Numbered from the stretch's first letter, positions 53,751 to 62,102 are shown. The stretch is DNA of 64,000 nucleotides from Primorskyibacter sedentarius (GCF_004342065.1 NZ_SLZU01000002.1:310001-374000), one strand, 5' to 3'. The notes: generated by a model not told the origin, from the sequence alone. Made by a program: numbers and translations.

Positions 53751-54827
53751 TCACGACCCGTACAGGTTCTTGTCGTGCTTCTCGACGATCTGCGAGAAAC
53801 GGCGGGCGAAGCGTTCGTCGGCCTTGGCTTTGGCCTCCAGCACGTCGCGGGCAAAGACCATGTGTTCTTCATGCGCTTCCAGCATGTCGGCCATCCGGTT
53901 GTTCGTCGCCGTACCGATCGCGGCCATGGAGGCCTGCGCTTCCTTATCCGTCTCCACCCCGATCTCATTGATACGGTGGGCAACGTCCTGCTGCTGCGCG
54001 GTTTTCAGCGACTTGGTCAGCGCGTCATACAGCACGACCCGTTGCTTGGTGTCCGTCTCCAGCTTATTGATCAGCACCATCTGCGTCGCCGCCTGGTTTT
54101 GAAGGCTGTCGATCCAGGTCTTGCCCTTTTCGATATAGCGCTCCAGCGTCTGGGATTTCGCCAGCTTCACCTGTTCGAGCTGCACCAGCTCGTTATAGGC
54201 CTTGTTCAGATCGGCCAGCTCTGTTTCCAGCTTGGTGCGGGCGGCGGCGTCCTGTTCGACGCTGATCTTGTTTTCGACCTCGATGATCTTCGGGTCCATC
54301 GCCAGAATCTCGGCCTTGACGTCTTCCAGCTCGCCGACGGTAAACTCGCGCTCGTCCAGCGTTTCGGTCAGGTTGGTTTCCACCTTTTCCTTCTGTTCAT
54401 TCAGCACCGCCAACTGGCCTTGCAGCAGCTGCGTGATGACATCGGATTTGCCGATCAGATCCTGCAGCTTGTCATCGATAGAGGCCGTCTTCATCCGTTC
54501 CTGACGCATCGAATCCGACTTGCCCTTGGAGAAGATGCCGACAAAGCTCTCCCACCCGGTTTTTGACCGCATCTGGTCGAAATCCTTGGAAAAGGCGGCG
54601 GTCACGTCATCCAGACCCATGATGAGTTCCGCGATATTCGCGTTCATCACATCGGTATGGGCGTGGACGTCATCCAGCGTCGCGTTCTCAATATCGATCA
54701 TCGCGTCGTCACCGGACTTGATCTTGGCGCGCGCGGTCTCAATCCGGCTCGTCAATTCCGAGATTTTGGCCTGCGCCCCTGCCACCTGTTCCTGGGATTT
54801 CCGTACCTGCGCGTCAAAGTCAGCCAT
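53751..54827 (-). CDS. Long coiled-coil protein, unknown function
   Basis: A 358-aa protein that is almost wholly helical and charged, with heptad-like stretches over about residues 5-40, 100-220 and 260-340. There is no signal peptide or membrane helix. It resembles PspA/ESCRT-III-like or TelA-like proteins in overall build only; I see no decisive motif. AGGAGGAA lies 5 nt before the ATG at 54827; an ATG 15 nt earlier overlaps that site. It heads the six-gene leftward operon ending in the AAA+ ATPase, and a filament- or scaffold-forming partner of the ATPase is a fair hypothesis. Confidence 0.75.
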   Translation of the reverse strand: MADFDAQVRKSQEQVAGAQAKISELTSRIETARAKIKSGDDAMIDIENATLDDVHAHTDVMNANIAELIMGLDDVTAAFSKDFDQMRSKTGWESFVGIFSKGKSDSMRQERMKTASIDDKLQDLIGKSDVITQLLQGQLAVLNEQKEKVETNLTETLDEREFTVGELEDVKAEILAMDPKIIEVENKISVEQDAAARTKLETELADLNKAYNELVQLEQVKLAKSQTLERYIEKGKTWIDSLQNQAATQMVLINKLETDTKQRVVLYDALTKSLKTAQQQDVAHRINEIGVETDKEAQASMAAIGTATNNRMADMLEAHEEHMVFARDVLEAKAKADERFARRFSQIVEKHDKNLYGS

Positions 54828-54937
54828 CAATTCCTCCTGCAAAACTCGTCATGGGGATGATATGGAGAGTGTTAATCCCATTTACATCCAATCTTCGTGA
54901 ACTTTGCATGACTGTGGCAAACCTGCCCCAAATTGAA

Positions 54938-54967
54938 AAGGGCCGCGTGCACAACGACGCGGCCCTT
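54938..54967 (-). terminator. Rho-independent terminator of the creatinase gene
   Basis: AAGGGCCGCGT (54938-54948) and its perfect complement (54957-54967) form an 11-bp stem with an 8-nt loop. On the minus strand it follows the creatinase stop by 23 nt and is followed by TTTTCAATTT, the expected tail. Confidence 0.85.
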
Positions 54968-54990
54968 GGGGCAGAAACCTGAGAACCAGT

Positions 54991-56196
54991 TCAGCCGACG
55001 ATGTTGAAACCCGGACCGTAAGGATAGCCGGTGATATTTTCGTTGCCGTCCTCGGTGATGATCAGGATGTCATGTTCACGGTAGCCGCCCGCGCCGGGTT
55101 GGCCCTCGGGGATGGTCAGCATCGGTTCCATGCTGATGACCATGCCCGGCTCCAGCACGGTGTCGATATCTTCGCGCAGCTCCAACCCGGCCTCGCGACC
55201 GTAGTAATGCGACAGCACACCAAATGAATGGCCGTAGCCAAAGGTGCGATATTGCAGCAGATCGCGCTCTGCGAAGAAGGCGTTAACCTTCTCGGTCACC
55301 TCGGCGCAGGACATGCCGGGTTTCAACTGGGCCATGCCATATTCATGCGCGGCGACATTGGCCTCCCAGATTTTTAGGCTTGCGGGGTCAGCTTCGCCCA
55401 CGAACAGGGTGCGTTCCAGCGCGGTGTAATAGCCAGAGATCATCGGGAAGGTGTTGAGCGACAGGATATCGCCGCGTTGCAGGGCTCGCCCCGTGACAGG
55501 GTTATGCGCCCCGTCTGTATTCAGCCCGGATTGGAACCAGACCCAGGTGTCGCGATATTCGGCATCCGGGAAGGCGCGGGCAATCTCGGCCTCCATCGCG
55601 TCGCGCCCGGCCATGGCCACGTCGATCTCGCGTGTGCCTTCACGGATCGCATCGCGGATGGCATAGCCGCCCACATCCGCGATCCGCGCGCCTTCGCGAA
55701 TCAGCGCAATTTCGGACGGGGATTTGTGCATCCGCTGGCGCATGGTAGCGGGGGCGATGTCGATCTTTCGCGTAGGGGTCAGAAATTCTTCTAACAGGGC
55801 AAATTGCGCCAGGCTGATGTGATCAGCCTCATAGCCTATGGCCTTACCCGGTCCGGTCACCGACAGGATCGCACGCCAGTAGTTGTTCCGCTTCCAGTCG
55901 GTATAGGTGATGTTGTCGCCGTGGCAGCGCCGCCACGGCTGGCCCGCGTCGATCCCGGCGCTGATCGTGACGCTTTCGGTGGCGGTGACCACCAGTCCGT
56001 AGGGCCGACCGAAGGCGCAATACAGAAAGCCCGAGTAATATGCGATGTTGTGCATCGAGGTGAAGACGCAGGCCTCCACCCCCTCACGCGCCATGATGGT
56101 GCGCAGCCCGGCAAGCCGCGCGTCATATTCGGCAGGTGCAAAGGGCAGTGTGGCCTTGTCGCCATTGTGAAAGCGGGAAAAATCAGGACGTTCCAT
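54991..56196 (-). CDS. Creatinase (creatine amidinohydrolase)
   Basis: Hydrolyses creatine to sarcosine and urea. The 402-aa protein has the two-domain pita-bread (M24-like) fold without metal, and follows the Pseudomonas enzyme closely: NIAYYSGFLYCAFGRPYG, FQSGLNTDGAHNPVTGR with catalytic His231, RTFGYGHSFGVLSHYYGRE, and the C-terminal GAGGYREHDILI. GGAGGG lies 7 nt before the ATG at 56196. No sarcosine oxidase, creatininase or urease gene is in the window, so its downstream pathway must be elsewhere. It ends at a strong terminator and appears monocistronic. Confidence 0.92.
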   Translation of the reverse strand: MERPDFSRFHNGDKATLPFAPAEYDARLAGLRTIMAREGVEACVFTSMHNIAYYSGFLYCAFGRPYGLVVTATESVTISAGIDAGQPWRRCHGDNITYTDWKRNNYWRAILSVTGPGKAIGYEADHISLAQFALLEEFLTPTRKIDIAPATMRQRMHKSPSEIALIREGARIADVGGYAIRDAIREGTREIDVAMAGRDAMEAEIARAFPDAEYRDTWVWFQSGLNTDGAHNPVTGRALQRGDILSLNTFPMISGYYTALERTLFVGEADPASLKIWEANVAAHEYGMAQLKPGMSCAEVTEKVNAFFAERDLLQYRTFGYGHSFGVLSHYYGREAGLELREDIDTVLEPGMVISMEPMLTIPEGQPGAGGYREHDILIITEDGNENITGYPYGPGFNIVG

Positions 56197-56385
56197 GGGG
56201 TGACCCTCCAAAAGACTGCCGCGCTGGCGGGAGGAGGGGACACCCAACCTCGCCGCGCGAACGGCAAAGAAAGGTCCCGGCGTTCAGGACGAAAAAATCG
56301 GGCGCGTGCGGTTGTCACGCTGGCGACGCCATCGCCATGCCTTGCGCCAGATAAGGCCCCCGGTAGAAGTCTGGCAAGAGGTTTT

Positions 56386-57177
56386 TCAATCCGCCAGAAG
56401 GGCGCGGGTCAGCGCGCTTTGCGGGTCTTCCAGCCCGTCGATCACATCGAAATGGTGGCGGTCCGGGTCCAGCACCAGATTTGCCTGCCATGCATCCGCC
56501 AATGCGGTCGCCTGCTCGATAAAGACCGGCCGTTCGTCTGCCCCAACCCAGACCGTGACCGGTGCTTTGGGCGGGCTGGCGAGGAGCGGGCTTTCAAGCT
56601 CTGCCTCGGCGGCGTCCAGCGCCAGCGCCTCATTCATGCGGGTGTGCCGCAATGGCCTGAGATCGGCTACCGGAGAGATCGGCAGGATTCTGACGACACG
56701 GCTGGCCACAGGGTCTGGCAGGACCCCGGTGACGCCCATCCGGCACACCTGCTGCCCGCCGGCCGAATGGCCGACCAGCCGGATCGGACCTGCAATTTCG
56801 CGCGCAGCAAGTGTGATCGCATGCGCGATCTGCCCCGTGATGTCCGCGATATGCACCTGCGGACACAGATCGTATGACGGCATCGCAACCGTCCAGCCTT
56901 GCGCACAAGGCCCCGCCGCAAGATGCGACCAGCTGAACCGGTCAAACCGCAGCCAATAGCCGCCATGCACGAATACCACCAAGCCCTTGGAGTCTCCGTC
57001 CGGAAGAAAGATGTCCATTTCCTGCCGTGGGCTGTCGCCATAGGCGATGCCAAGCCGCGCGCGGTGGGTCTCTGCCATCTTGTCGCGGAAAGCCCCGGCC
57101 TTTTTGACCCAAAGCGGGGGATAAGTGTCTGCCCGCGGGATATGGGCTGCGTTTGCAAATGCGTCGTCGAGATCCAT
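56386..57177 (-). CDS. Alpha/beta hydrolase (esterase, kynurenine-formamidase-like)
   Basis: A 263-aa alpha/beta hydrolase. The oxyanion motif is VVFVHGGYWLRFD, the nucleophile elbow is GHSAGGQQ, and a late DRHHFDVIDGL region supplies the catalytic His, with an Asp before it. The HGGYW form is shared by kynurenine formamidase-like and hormone-sensitive-lipase-like esterases. GGAGG lies just before the ATG at 57177; the open frame upstream is not needed. It lies 189 nt ahead of creatinase on the same strand and is divergent from gabD. The substrate is unknown. Confidence 0.82.
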   Translation of the reverse strand: MDLDDAFANAAHIPRADTYPPLWVKKAGAFRDKMAETHRARLGIAYGDSPRQEMDIFLPDGDSKGLVVFVHGGYWLRFDRFSWSHLAAGPCAQGWTVAMPSYDLCPQVHIADITGQIAHAITLAAREIAGPIRLVGHSAGGQQVCRMGVTGVLPDPVASRVVRILPISPVADLRPLRHTRMNEALALDAAEAELESPLLASPPKAPVTVWVGADERPVFIEQATALADAWQANLVLDPDRHHFDVIDGLEDPQSALTRALLAD

Positions 57178-57259
57178 ATGATCCTCCGGGAGGGCAGCGC
57201 TGGACAACGAGCCTAGCACATGATCTGCCTCGCTCATAACCTCTCGATAGGAGCGCAAC

Positions 57260-58735
57260 ATGCTGGACCAGACGACAAACCTCAAGAACTTGCTCAAGGA
57301 CCCGGGTCTGCTTGAAACGCGTGGCTATGTCGGCGGCGCGTGGGTGGAGGGTGACAAGGGCACTTTCGACGTCACCAACCCCGCCCGTGGGGATGTGATT
57401 GCGCAAGTCTCTGATCTGAGCCGCGAGCAGGCAGCCGAGGCAATCGCCAAGGCCGAGGTCGCGCAAAAGGAATGGGCGCAGTGGACCGGCAAGGAGCGCG
57501 CCGGGGTGATGCGCAAATGGTTTGACCTGATGATGCAGCATCAGGACGACCTTGGCACGATCCTGACCGCCGAACAGGGCAAACCGCTGGCAGAGGCCAA
57601 GGGCGAGATCGCTTATGGGGCGTCCTTCATCGAATTTTTTGGCGAGGAGGCAAAGCGTGTCTACGGCGAGATGATTCCGGGCCACCAACGCGACAAACGC
57701 CTGATGGTGATCAAGCAGCCGATCGGCGTGGCAGCCTCGATCACCCCGTGGAACTTTCCCAACGCTATGATCACCCGCAAGGCCGGTCCGGCGCTGGCGG
57801 CTGGTTGCGCCTTTGTTGCCCGTCCCGCGACAGAAACACCGCTGTCGGCCATCGCCCTGGCCGTTCTGGCAGAGCGTGCAGGTATGCCTGCGGGGGTCTT
57901 CTCTGTCGTGCCATCCTCAAGCGCGTCGGAGATCGGCAAGGAATTCTGCGAAAACCCCGGCGTCCGCAAACTGACCTTCACCGGCTCTACCGAGGTGGGG
58001 CGCATCCTGCTGAGACAGGCGGCCGATCAGGTCATGAAATGCTCGATGGAGCTGGGCGGAAACGCGCCTTTCATCGTCTTTGACGACGCCGATCTGGATG
58101 CCGCCGTCGAGGGCGCAATCATGTGCAAGTTCCGTAACAACGGCCAGACGTGTGTTTGTGCGAACCGGATCTACGTGCAGGACGGTGTGTATGACGCTTT
58201 CGCCGAAAAGCTGCGCGCGCGCGTTGCGGCGATGAAGGTCGGCGACGGGCTGGAAGACGGGACCGACCTTGGCCCGCTGATCAACCACGACGCAATCGAC
58301 AAGGTGCAGGAACATATTGCCGATGCCAAAGCCAAAGGGGGCGAGGTGATCCAGGGCGGCGAGGCGGACGCGACGAACGGCAATTTCTTCGGCCCGACCA
58401 TCATCACCGGCGCGACCCGCGACATGGCCTTTGCGACAGAAGAAACCTTTGGACCGCTGGCGCCTCTGTTCCGCTTTGACGACGAGGACGAGGTGATCGC
58501 CATGGCGAATGACACGATCTTCGGGCTTGCCTCGTATTTCTACGCCAAGGATTTGAGCCGCGTTTACAAAGTGGCCGAAGCGCTGGAATACGGCATCGTC
58601 GGCGTGAACACCGGTATCATCTCGACAGAGGTGGCGCCCTTTGGCGGCGTCAAGCAATCCGGTCTGGGCCGGGAAGGCAGCCATCACGGCATCGAGGATT
58701 ACCTCGAGATGAAATATGTCTGCCTTTCGATCTAG
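57260..58735 (+). CDS. gabD: NAD(P)-dependent succinate-semialdehyde dehydrogenase
   Basis: Aldehyde dehydrogenase of 491 aa that oxidises succinate semialdehyde (or a close analogue such as glutarate or 2-oxoglutarate semialdehyde). Visible landmarks are TPWNFPNAMITRKAGPALAAG, the FTGSTEVGR cofactor loop, the general-base Glu of MELGGNAPFIVF and the catalytic Cys of NNGQTCVCANRIYV. The C-terminal PFGGVKQSGLGREGS is typical of the GabD group. It follows the divergent hydrolase gene by 82 bp. No GABA transaminase is beside it; the class III aminotransferase remnant at 61615 might once have been functionally linked. Confidence 0.92.
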   Translation: MLDQTTNLKNLLKDPGLLETRGYVGGAWVEGDKGTFDVTNPARGDVIAQVSDLSREQAAEAIAKAEVAQKEWAQWTGKERAGVMRKWFDLMMQHQDDLGTILTAEQGKPLAEAKGEIAYGASFIEFFGEEAKRVYGEMIPGHQRDKRLMVIKQPIGVAASITPWNFPNAMITRKAGPALAAGCAFVARPATETPLSAIALAVLAERAGMPAGVFSVVPSSSASEIGKEFCENPGVRKLTFTGSTEVGRILLRQAADQVMKCSMELGGNAPFIVFDDADLDAAVEGAIMCKFRNNGQTCVCANRIYVQDGVYDAFAEKLRARVAAMKVGDGLEDGTDLGPLINHDAIDKVQEHIADAKAKGGEVIQGGEADATNGNFFGPTIITGATRDMAFATEETFGPLAPLFRFDDEDEVIAMANDTIFGLASYFYAKDLSRVYKVAEALEYGIVGVNTGIISTEVAPFGGVKQSGLGREGSHHGIEDYLEMKYVCLSI

Positions 58736-58838
58736 ACCATAGGGGCCATAGGGCGCTTGCCCGAAACCTGTCTGCTGCCGGTCAAGCGGCGGCAGGCACC
58801 CCTGCGCCGTGACACGCGGCTCGTGCGGACCTCAGATG

Positions 58839-59777
58839 TCAGGCGAAATCTTTCAATGCTTCGGGGTCACTGCCCAGCAGGGACGGAATTTCCTTGGCAA
58901 GCAGATCAAAGACCAGCCGGACGCGTCGGCTGGTCTGGAGTTCACGATGCGCGACGAGCCAGACGGGAAAGCGGATCGGCTCTTCATTCGGCAGAACCCG
59001 GGCAAGGCCGGGGTCCCGGTCGCCCAGATGGCATGGCCCGATACCGATGCCCAAGCCGTGCCGCGCCATTTGCCAGTGAACCAGATGATTTTCGGTCTGG
59101 ATCGCGAAGTTACGGCGTGACAGCTCGTACCCGCCCGCATTCAACCCGTCTATCAACTGATCAAGGTTTTCCAACCCGATGAAATCCGCCTCGCGCAGGT
59201 CATCTGGCGTCTGGGGCTGGCCCATCTGTTCCAGAAAGTCGGGGGTGGCATAAAGCGCGGCGCGATCTTCTGCTACCAGTTTGCCGATCAGTTCAGGCTG
59301 CGTCGGGCGCGCGTTTCGGATCGCGATATCAGCCTCGCGGCGTTTGAGGTCCCGGACCGTGTTGCTGGCCACGACCTCAATATCGATCCCCGGTGCGATG
59401 TCGCGCAGCTGGGCCAGTATGGGTGGCAAGAGATAGGCGGAGTAGATTTCAGAGGCGGTGATGCTGATCTGACCATCGACCGTATCGGACTGGCCGGTCG
59501 CCGCCATCGACACACGACCTGCCGCCTCGCCCATTGCGCGGACATGCTCTACCAGATCGAGGCCCGCGGTTGTCAGCTCCAGCCCGCGCGGCACGCGTTC
59601 GAACAGGGTGACACCCAGTTCTTCCTCCAGCGCGGTGACCTGACGACCAAGCGTCGGTTGCGCCATCCCAAGAGCACGCGCAGCGGCCGACAATGAGCCT
59701 TCTTCCGCCGTCACCAGAAAGGCGCGGGCGCGGTTCCAGTCGAAGCTCACATTCCGCCAATCCATGCAATCATGCAT
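58839..59777 (-). CDS. LysR-family transcriptional regulator
   Basis: A 312-aa LysR regulator. The helix-turn-helix reads SLSAAARALGMAQPTLGRQV (residues about 28-47), and the effector domain starts near residue 100. It is divergent from an MDR oxidoreductase gene with 87 bp between the starts, where an inverted repeat suggests its operator, so local control of that oxidoreductase is likely. The start could be ATG 59777 or the in-frame ATG 12 nt later; neither has a strong ribosome-binding site. Confidence 0.88.
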   Translation of the reverse strand: MHDCMDWRNVSFDWNRARAFLVTAEEGSLSAAARALGMAQPTLGRQVTALEEELGVTLFERVPRGLELTTAGLDLVEHVRAMGEAAGRVSMAATGQSDTVDGQISITASEIYSAYLLPPILAQLRDIAPGIDIEVVASNTVRDLKRREADIAIRNARPTQPELIGKLVAEDRAALYATPDFLEQMGQPQTPDDLREADFIGLENLDQLIDGLNAGGYELSRRNFAIQTENHLVHWQMARHGLGIGIGPCHLGDRDPGLARVLPNEEPIRFPVWLVAHRELQTSRRVRLVFDLLAKEIPSLLGSDPEALKDFA

Positions 59778-59820
59778 AGCATCCCTGCTTTTCTGGTCAA
59801 TTCACGCGGTTCTTTCGCAT

Positions 59821-59851
59821 GGTTAATGTCATAGCCAATCGAAGATTAACC
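59821..59851. promoter_or_regulatory. Candidate LysR operator
   Basis: GGTTAAT (59821-59827) and ATTAACC (59845-59851) are perfect inverted repeats around a 17-base centre, in the spacer between the divergent LysR and MDR genes. The right arm ends 13 bases before the MDR start codon. This is the usual place for a LysR-type site. Confidence 0.45.
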
Positions 59852-59864
59852 TTAGGTGAATAAA

Positions 59865-60866
59865 ATGAAGGCAATTGTTTATGATCGTTACGGGCCTGCC
59901 GATGTCCTGCGGATGGCCGTCCTGCCAACACCGCAGCCTGGCAAGGCAGAGGTGCTGGTCCGGGTCACGGCCAGTAGTGTCACCACAGCGGATTGGCGCC
60001 TGCGCGCGGCCGCCTTTCCGGGAGTTCTGGCGGTTCCGGGCCGTTTGATGTTCGGGTTGTTTGGTCCACGTAATAATGTGCTGGGCGGCGTCTTTGCCGG
60101 GCAGGTTCAGGAGGTCCGGGACGATGTCACGGCGTTTCGACCCGGTGACCGGGTGTTCGGCGTGTCCGGGGGCGGGGCGCATGCCGAATATCTGACCATT
60201 TCACAGGACGCCACGATCATCCACACGCCCGATCGTGTCAGCGACGCAGAGGCCGCGGCGCTTCCCTTCGGCGCGCTCTCCGCGCTTGTCTTCCTGCGGG
60301 ATTTTGCAAAGCTGAAGCCGGGTCAGTCCGTGCTGATCGTCGGTGCGTCCGGCGGCGTGGGCAGCTACGCCGTGCAGATCGCCAAACGGATGGGTGCGCA
60401 GGTCACGGGCGTCGCGAGCGCCGTGAACCACCCGTTGTTGACCGAGCTTGGGGCGGACAAGGTGGTTGATTATCACCGCACGGATTTCACCAAGGCCAAT
60501 TCTGCCTATGACGTGGTGTTTGACACGGTCGGCGCGACGAATTTCCGGCGGATTCGGAGTGCTTTGAAGCCCGAAGGCCTGTTCATCCCCCTGAATTTCG
60601 GGATGCGCGAGGTCTGGCAGGCATTGTGGTCCGGAATGCGTGGCGGTAAGCGCATCCGGATCGGGGTGAGTGGCGACACGCGCCCGGATCTTGAACAACT
60701 GGTGGCGTGGCTGAAGGACGGCACATTACGTCCCGTGGTCGACAGCATTCATCCGATGGACAACGCCCGCGAAGCGCACCGCGCGGTCGAAACCCGGCAC
60801 AGCAGGGGGACGGTTGTCTTGCAGATCGCCGAACCGATGTCCGGGACCGTCAGCGGCGCGGCCTGA
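59865..60866 (+). CDS. Medium-chain (zinc-free) NAD(P)-dependent oxidoreductase
   Basis: A 333-aa MDR-superfamily protein of the quinone oxidoreductase type. It has the GroES-like N-terminal domain and the Rossmann fold motif GASGGVGSYAVQIAK at about residue 155. Structural-zinc cysteines are absent, in keeping with quinone or enone reductases (QOR/zeta-crystallin class). I use ATG 59865, 7 nt after AGGTG; an in-frame GTG lies 9 nt upstream. Its divergent LysR neighbour probably regulates it. The substrate is unknown; a reactive quinone or alkenal is typical. Confidence 0.87.
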   Translation: MKAIVYDRYGPADVLRMAVLPTPQPGKAEVLVRVTASSVTTADWRLRAAAFPGVLAVPGRLMFGLFGPRNNVLGGVFAGQVQEVRDDVTAFRPGDRVFGVSGGGAHAEYLTISQDATIIHTPDRVSDAEAAALPFGALSALVFLRDFAKLKPGQSVLIVGASGGVGSYAVQIAKRMGAQVTGVASAVNHPLLTELGADKVVDYHRTDFTKANSAYDVVFDTVGATNFRRIRSALKPEGLFIPLNFGMREVWQALWSGMRGGKRIRIGVSGDTRPDLEQLVAWLKDGTLRPVVDSIHPMDNAREAHRAVETRHSRGTVVLQIAEPMSGTVSGAA

Positions 60867-60881
60867 ATTCGGCCTAGAAAG

Positions 60882-60913
60882 AAGGCCCGGCGCGATTATA
60901 CGGGCCGGGCCTT
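60882..60913. terminator. Shared hairpin between the MDR gene and hsp20
   Basis: AAGGCCCGGC (60882-60891) pairs perfectly with GCCGGGCCTT (60904-60913) across a 12-base loop. It lies 15 nt after the MDR stop and 67 nt past the end of the convergent hsp20 gene. On the minus strand it is followed by CTTTCTAG, mildly T-rich, so it may act in both directions. Confidence 0.65.
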
Positions 60914-60980
60914 GATCGGGGTCGCAGACATTTCAAACCGGGGCCGGGGAAAGGACTCCCACCCGGCTGTCGGTCCAAGG

Positions 60981-61451
60981 TCAGTTGACGGACTGGGCGT
61001 CCACCACGTCTTTCTCAATCGCCTTGGTTTCGCGCGAAATCTCGATCCGGCGCGGTTTCAGCGCTTCGGGGATCTCGCGCTGCAGGTCGATATGCAGCAT
61101 CCCGTTCGCATGGCTTGCGCCAACAACCCGAACGTGGTCAGCCAATGTAAAGCGACGCTCGAAGGCGCGGGTCGCGATGCCGCGATGCAGGTAGTTGCGC
61201 TCTTCGTCCTCGTCGTTCTTGCGGGCCGACACGACAAGCGCCTGTTCCTTCACCTCGACGGAAAGGTCGTCGTCGCTGAACCCGGCGACCGCAATCGAGA
61301 TGCGATAGGCGTCGTCAGCTGTTTTTTCGATGTTATACGGCGGGTAGGCGGACTGGCTGACATCATTGGCCAGAACACGGTCCATTAGGTCGGCAATCTG
61401 GTCGAATCCGACGGTTGCACGATACAGGGGTGCAAGATCAAAGCTTCGCAT
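60981..61451 (-). CDS. ibpA: Small heat-shock protein (Hsp20/IbpA family)
   Basis: A 156-aa ATP-independent chaperone that holds unfolding proteins. The alpha-crystallin domain spans about residues 35-130, starting YPPYNIEKTADDAYRISIA, with the conserved ASHANGMLHIDLQREIPE at its end. The C-terminal IEIS resembles the I-x-I assembly motif. The chosen ATG 61451 lies 6 nt after GGAGG; an ATG two codons earlier would overlap that spacing. An RpoH-type promoter and a ROSE-like leader precede it, so heat induction at both the transcriptional and translational level is expected. Confidence 0.93.
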   Translation of the reverse strand: MRSFDLAPLYRATVGFDQIADLMDRVLANDVSQSAYPPYNIEKTADDAYRISIAVAGFSDDDLSVEVKEQALVVSARKNDEDEERNYLHRGIATRAFERRFTLADHVRVVGASHANGMLHIDLQREIPEALKPRRIEISRETKAIEKDVVDAQSVN

Positions 61452-61540
61452 GGTCATCCTCCATTGAGCGATACCTGAGGTGGCCTTCCCATTCGGGACA
61501 GACCAAGTTTGTGCCGGAACCTGATGATCAGCGTTTCGGC
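61452..61540 (-). ncRNA. ROSE-like RNA thermometer in the hsp20 leader
   Basis: The predicted 89-nt leader folds into several hairpins. Proximal to the start, GGUAUC-G-CU (61475-61467) pairs with AGGAU-G-ACC (61460-61452) around the loop CAAUGG: eight base pairs with one unpaired G on each side. This hides the GGAGG ribosome-binding site opposite a U-C-G-C-U, which is the UYGCU motif with bulged G that defines ROSE elements. Upstream are a short UCCC-gaau-GGGA hairpin and a longer one at 61540-61513 with GCCG/CGGC and CUGA/UCAG stems. The fold was made by hand. Confidence 0.7.
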
Positions 61541-61547
61541 AAAGCAA

Positions 61548-61577
61548 TAATTGGGAAAGGCCGCGCGCGTTTTCAAG
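61548..61577 (-). promoter_or_regulatory. RpoH (sigma-32) promoter of hsp20
   Basis: On the minus strand CTTGAAA (61577-61571) is followed, after T61570 and the rest of a 15-base spacer, by CCCAATTA (61555-61548). These match the heat-shock sigma consensus CTTGAAA and CCCATNTA in sequence and spacing. Transcription would begin near 61540, giving the leader described above. Confidence 0.8.
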
Positions 61578-61614
61578 CCCTTCGGTATGGGACGGCGCAT
61601 CGGCTCACGAGCTG

Positions 61615-62102
61615 GTGATCGGCGGTCTGGTCGGGGGCCGCGTTTGGCAAAGGTCAGGCCGCGCGCATTACCTTCACCCTGTCGTGTCGATGCGCGACCA
61701 CGAGGCGCGCGGCGTGACCGTGATGCAATCTGGCAAGGGGGTTTTTCTGACCGATGTGGACGGCAACGAATTGCTGGACGGGTTCGCAGGGCTTGGTGTG
61801 TCAACGCAGGCTATGGCCATGACAGCGTGGTCGAGGCCGCAGCCGAGCAGATGAAGAGGTTGCCCTATGCCACGGGTTTCTTCCATTTCGGCAGCGAACC
61901 GGCCATCGAACTGGCCGCAAAGGAGGCGAAGGTTGCGGCCCGTCTGGCCAAGGCAGGCTACGTGAACGGCCTGCTGTCCCGCGCCTTTGGCGATGACGCG
62001 ATTGGCCTCGCCCCGCCGATTTGCATCACGAAAGATGAGGTCGATCTGCTGATCTCACGGCTCCGCGCGACGATTGACGCGCTTGGCGACCTTCAGGGGT
62101 AA
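61615..62102 (+). pseudogene. Remnant of a class III (omega/aspartate-type) aminotransferase gene
   Basis: The first part reads WQRSGRAHYLHPVVSMRD and GKGVFLTDVDGNELLDGFAGL, the normal N terminus of a PLP class III aminotransferase. At about 61794 the frame changes. With one T restored it continues WCVNAGYGHDSVVEAA and LPYATGFFHFGSEPAIEL, exactly as in the family. Near 61920 it jumps to the C-terminal end (KVAARLAKAGYVNGLLSRAF, GLAPPICITKDEVD), so roughly 300 central residues, including the PLP lysine, are missing. It cannot be active. The true start is lost or unclear. Confidence 0.85.

Noticed and set aside
55804-56877. A 357-codon plus-strand open frame across creatinase and the hydrolase gene
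   Set aside because: It runs antisense through two clearly coding genes and has no domain or start signal.
58775-58795. CTGCCG...CGGCAG hairpin after gabD
   Set aside because: Only six pairs with no T-run; it may be a weak terminator for the convergent genes but is too short to annotate.
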